Positions 6,494 through 8,544 of a DNA stretch of 8,544 bases are shown one piece after another; the first letter of the stretch is position 1, and the number at the start of each line of letters is the position of its first letter. Source of the DNA: an uncultured Clostridia bacterium (GTDB taxonomy: Bacteria; Bacillota; Clostridia; Christensenellales; UBA1242). The translations under genes and the position numbers were made by a program. Below the pieces are notes generated by a model. The model saw only the letters and a list, made by a program, of their open reading frames with translations. It was not told the origin of the DNA and did not search any database. The DNA lies in contig USJH01000043.1 of NCBI GenBank assembly GCA_900554955.1, positions 1 to 8,544 of the forward strand. Reading direction: 5' to 3'.

Positions 6494-7420
6494 TTAGTCA
6501 TTAATTGTATTTGACACGGTGTCAAGAGCAAGTTTTTTACCATTTATCGCAACAATGATGTCTTCAAATGCTTCACTTGTTGCCTTTGTTGGGTGCATCA
6601 AAATAAGGTCGCCCGAGCGAACTTCACTTGTTGCACGATTGAAAATTAGTTTTGAGTTCTGGTCTCGCCAATCAATTGTGTCGTGTGTCCATAAAATTGT
6701 TTTATAGCCAAGACTGGTTGCCGCTGCGGTTGTATGCTTATTATAGCTTCCTCCAGGTGGTGCAAAAAGTGTCATATTGATTCCAAGAATGCTTTTCACA
6801 GCTACAGTGCAACCATCAATCTCGCTTTTGTTTTGCTCAAGCCCAAGACGACCATGTTCTTTGTGGTTTGAACCATGATTTCCAATTTCGTGGCCAGCAT
6901 CATAAATTTTCTTTAACAGGTCTTTGTTCTCTTCCGCCCAGGTTTTGCCAACAAAAAATGTTGCCTTTGCATTGTGTTTTGCAAGAGTTTCAAGCATGCT
7001 TTCAAGATATTCAGTTCCCCAATAAACATTGATCATAAGAGCAACTTTTCCGTTTGTTTCACTTCCTTGATAGATCACTCCATTATATGCCTTGAAAGTT
7101 TCAACAGCATCATCTCCACCAACAAACCCACACATGAGTGTAACAACAAAAACAATGAACACCAAACAAAAACTCACAAGCCCATGCAAAACAACTTTTT
7201 GACCTTTTGTTTCTTTTTCTTTGCACTCTTTATTGTTTTCACAATGTCCAAACAACAATTCCCCGCCGTCTTGCTTTTGCTCGGTTTTCCCGCCGTCTTG
7301 CTTTTGCTTGATTATTTCTACTTTATCTTGAATTTCATGCTTACCAGGTCCGAAGCCTTGATTTTCATTTCCTTTAACCTTGCCCAAACTATCAACACTC
7401 TGTTTCTTTTTAAAAATCAT
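6494..7420 (-). CDS. Membrane-anchored NodB-fold (CE4) polysaccharide deacetylase-like protein, YlxY type
   Basis: This 308-residue protein has a hydrophilic, probably cytoplasmic tail (1-75), one membrane helix (76-100) and an extracytoplasmic NodB domain (about 124-300). Canonical CE4 enzymes remove N-acetyl groups from peptidoglycan or chitin-like sugars, using a metal held by an Asp of TFDDG and two His. Motif 1 here reads VALMINVYWGTEY (126-138), so both Asp are missing. The HxxxH metal motif is present (H182, H186), as are FAPPGGSYN (219-227, Ala replacing the usual Arg), HDTIDW (246-251) and LILMH (272-276). The W-G-x-E-Y and FAPP signatures resemble the sporulation-associated YlxY/PdaB-like branch. 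Activity is therefore doubtful and a sugar-binding or structural role is possible. The tail contains two copies of QKQDGG, 9 residues apart. The ATG has GGGAG 6 nt upstream. The gene is followed by a terminator and then an M16 gene, the same neighbour as Bacillus ylxY. Confidence 0.85.
   Translation of the reverse strand: MIFKKKQSVDSLGKVKGNENQGFGPGKHEIQDKVEIIKQKQDGGKTEQKQDGGELLFGHCENNKECKEKETKGQKVVLHGLVSFCLVFIVFVVTLMCGFVGGDDAVETFKAYNGVIYQGSETNGKVALMINVYWGTEYLESMLETLAKHNAKATFFVGKTWAEENKDLLKKIYDAGHEIGNHGSNHKEHGRLGLEQNKSEIDGCTVAVKSILGINMTLFAPPGGSYNKHTTAAATSLGYKTILWTHDTIDWRDQNSKLIFNRATSEVRSGDLILMHPTKATSEAFEDIIVAINGKKLALDTVSNTIND
7262..7308 (-). repeat. Short direct repeat inside the deacetylase-fold gene
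   Basis: A 20-nt stretch at 7262-7281 recurs identically at 7289-7308, an offset of 27 nt or nine codons. It encodes QKQDGG twice (residues 39-44 and 48-53), separated by KTE, in the cytoplasmic tail. The exact nucleotide identity suggests a recent in-frame duplication. Confidence 0.8.
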
Positions 7421-7435
7421 ATCTTTCTCCCATAT

Positions 7436-7464
7436 ATAATATGATTTTCAAAAACAAAATATTT
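7436..7464 (-). promoter_or_regulatory. Possible sigma-E-like promoter for the deacetylase-fold gene
   Basis: The minus strand has AAATATT (7464-7458), a 14-nt spacer and CATATTAT (7443-7436). The Bacillus sigma-E consensus is roughly kmATATT, 14 nt, CATACAnT; the -10 matches at six of eight positions. The transcript would start close to the ribosome binding site, giving a very short leader. Such AT-rich matches arise easily by chance, and no convincing sigma-A promoter was seen as an alternative. Confidence 0.25.
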
Positions 7465-7505
7465 AAAACAACAAAATAAAACCCCTTGCATTTTTGCAAA
7501 GGGTT
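7461..7505 (-). terminator. Intrinsic terminator between the BspA-like and deacetylase-fold genes
   Basis: In minus-strand RNA, AACCCUUUGCA (7505-7495) pairs along 11 bp with UGCAAGGGGUU (7490-7480) around a 4-nt loop; the only non-canonical pair is a G-U wobble. A U-rich run (UUUAUUUUGUUGUUUU) follows. In plus-strand RNA the same position is a C-A mismatch, so the hairpin is stronger in the minus direction, in agreement with the genes. It lies 118 nt beyond the BspA-like stop. Confidence 0.75.
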
Positions 7506-7578
7506 AAATTTTTTTTCACATCAGTTTATAATATGAAACACTTATGTCATGCTTAATTTAAGCACTCGCTCTTTTTCG

Positions 7579-7617
7579 TTTTGATGTTTGTTTCACAAAA
7601 CATATTTCACATCAAAA
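7579..7617 (-). repeat. Nested inverted repeat after the BspA-like gene stop
   Basis: TTTTGATGT and ACATCAAAA (plus 7579-7587 and 7609-7617) form a perfect 9-bp outer stem. Inside it, TGTTT and AAACA (7589-7593 and 7598-7602) form a 5-bp inner stem around CACA. It begins 6 nt after the stop codon at 7623. It is followed on the minus strand by CGAAAAAG with no T-run, so it is more likely an mRNA 3'-end structure than a terminator. Confidence 0.5.
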
Positions 7618-7622
7618 TCATT

Positions 7623-8543
7623 TTATCCAGCAACCTTCAAAACAAAGAACTCTTTTCGTTGCTTGTCTTTCTCAAAGATGATGTCAATATCTCTACCGTC
7701 ATCATAATTGTTTTTCAAAATATATTGTGTTCCGATACTAAAACCACACTTTGAACAACTGCCAGTTGATAAAAAACTATGTGCTTCTGTTGTTTCAGTT
7801 GTTGTTGAATAATAACAAACTGTACAGGTTTTTGTTGTTGAAACATTGTGTTTTGCTCTGTTTTTTGCAATTTGAGTATAATATGTTGATGTTTTAAAGC
7901 TATGTACACTTTCGGCAGTATAATATGTCAAACTTCTTGATGTGTTTGCAGGAACGCCATTTACTGCATTTCCGTTTGAATCATAGAAGGTTGTTGAGCC
8001 TGTAACTTCAAGTGTGATTGTGTTATTATATGGGGTTACAAGTTTGTGAAGTTTGCTTCTTAATGTTCCAAACACCAACATTTTTGATGCCGATGTAACC
8101 TTTGACATGTTGAAACTGCTCAAATTCAAAACTTCAATTCCTGTGCTTTGATAGAACATTTGTTGCATTGTTGTAACGCTTGATGTGTTAAACATGCTTA
8201 AATCAAGTTTCAAAAGATTTGTGAGATATCCAAACATGATAGACATGTTTGTAACTTTCGCAGTGTTAAATCCCGCCAAATTAAGAGAAGAAAGTGCCGT
8301 GCAATGTGCAAACATGCTTGCCATTGTTGTAACGTTTGAAGTATCAATCCCTGCAATTTTTATTGTTTCAAGTTTTGTGCAAGCATTGAACATATACGTC
8401 ATGCTTGTAACTTTTGAAGTGTTAAACGATGTTATATCAATTGTTGTAAGACCACTTGCACCCGAGAACATTCTTGCCATTGTTGTTGCTTTTGAAGTGT
8501 TGAAATTGGTAAACGAAATTGATGTTAAAGAAGCATTGTTTGC
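7623..8543 (-). CDS. BspA-like (DUF285) repeat surface protein, 3' part only
   Basis: The frame is open to the window edge and its start is outside; the ATG at 8480 is internal, since the repeat pattern continues upstream of it (ASLTSISFTNFNTSKATTM). About 307 residues are visible. Six 26-residue repeats of the form xxLxxLxLxxFNTSKVTxMxxMFxxC come first; this is the BspA-like/DUF285 leucine-rich type common in surface proteins of gut and oral Bacillota and in mollicutes. Next is a Thr/Tyr-rich segment (VTPYNNTITLEVTGSTTFYD). Then come two HX7CX2C modules (plus 7850-7746), probably zinc-binding, and a charged tail ending FFVLKVAG. No LPXTG motif or C-terminal membrane helix is present, so any anchor or signal peptide must be upstream. 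Family members are implicated in adhesion, but the ligand here is unknown. A nested hairpin and a terminator follow, so it is a separate transcription unit from the deacetylase-fold gene. Confidence 0.85.
   Translation of the reverse strand, partial: ANNASLTSISFTNFNTSKATTMARMFSGASGLTTIDITSFNTSKVTSMTYMFNACTKLETIKIAGIDTSNVTTMASMFAHCTALSSLNLAGFNTAKVTNMSIMFGYLTNLLKLDLSMFNTSSVTTMQQMFYQSTGIEVLNLSSFNMSKVTSASKMLVFGTLRSKLHKLVTPYNNTITLEVTGSTTFYDSNGNAVNGVPANTSRSLTYYTAESVHSFKTSTYYTQIAKNRAKHNVSTTKTCTVCYYSTTTETTEAHSFLSTGSCSKCGFSIGTQYILKNNYDDGRDIDIIFEKDKQRKEFFVLKVAG
8067..8543 (-). repeat. 78-nt (26-residue) coding repeat array of the BspA-like protein
   Basis: Six consecutive 26-residue units are visible with no insertions: 8534-8457, 8456-8379, 8378-8301, 8300-8223, 8222-8145 and 8144-8067. 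Leu/Ile positions and the FNTSKVT and MF elements recur. The last unit (FNMSKVTSASKMLVFG) is degenerate, as is typical of an array end. Residues ANN before the first unit suggest further copies beyond the window. The nucleotide copies are diverged, so this is an old array. Confidence 0.85.
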
Positions 8544-8544
8544 A

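Noticed and set aside
6974..7444. A 156-codon plus-strand open frame over the deacetylase-fold gene
   Set aside because: It is rich in Phe and Leu because it is antisense to a Lys/Glu-rich gene; the minus-strand frame has recognisable NodB motifs and a good ribosome binding site.
7527..7532. Plus-strand TATAAT
   Set aside because: No plus-strand gene follows it, no -35 or extended -10 element accompanies it, and the sequence is AT-rich enough for chance.
7514..7614. Direct repeat TTTCACATCA at 7514-7523 and 7605-7614
   Set aside because: Ten bases in an AT-rich intergenic stretch, one copy overlapping a hairpin arm; too short to call an operator or attachment site.
8067..8543. CRISPR-like regular spacing of repeats
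   Set aside because: The 78-nt periodicity is the codon reflection of 26-residue protein repeats; the copies are diverged and there are no spacers.
1..8544. tRNA, rRNA, riboswitch, insertion sequence or prophage genes
   Set aside because: Both strands of the intergenic stretches were read; these are short (at most about 202 nt) and show only promoters, hairpins and terminators, with no transposase or integrase sequence.

Overview
The window is AT-rich bacterial chromosome. Every gene I can support is on the minus strand, so transcription runs from high to low coordinates. The gene content points to a low-GC Bacillota (Firmicutes), probably an uncultivated gut or host-associated lineage: an FtsK/SpoIIIE translocase, RimO, a YlxY-type polysaccharide deacetylase, an M16 peptidase-family protein and a BspA-like repeat protein. 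TGA is used as a stop and strong AGGAG-type ribosome binding sites precede most starts. I cannot name the genus.

Layout in transcription order. (1) 8543-7623: the C-terminal part of a BspA-like (DUF285-type) surface protein. It has six visible 26-residue repeats, followed by a beta-rich segment and two identically spaced HX7CX2C modules. Its 5' end lies outside the window. (2) 7622-7421: a 202-nt intergenic stretch with a nested hairpin just after the stop, a terminator whose stem pairs fully only in minus-strand RNA, and a weak promoter candidate. (3) 7420-6494: a membrane-anchored NodB-fold protein of the YlxY type that lacks the first catalytic motif. (4) 6493-6371: a terminator abutting an extended -10 promoter. 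(5) 6370-5117: an M16-family protein in which all three zinc ligands and the catalytic Glu are replaced. (6) 5095-1904: FtsK with a disordered linker of about 400 residues and a C-terminal gamma domain. (7) 1883-1392: a small protein made of two FtsK-gamma-like winged helices, the second about half identical to the gamma domain of the FtsK encoded just upstream. (8) 1367-15: RimO. (9) 13-1: the first codons of another gene, probably pgsA from known gene order.

The M16 gene, ftsK, the gamma-domain gene, rimO and the edge gene are separated by about 21, 20, 24 and 1 nt, so they look like one operon driven from the promoter near 6420. The set resembles a compressed version of the Bacillus ylxY-mlpA ... 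spoIIIE ... pgsA region. The two enzyme-fold proteins at the upstream end (NodB and M16) both have degraded active sites, which suggests binding or scaffold roles. The most unusual item is the free-standing double gamma-domain protein next to ftsK. It is a candidate DNA-binding partner or competitor that reads the same kind of polar DNA motif as the translocase.
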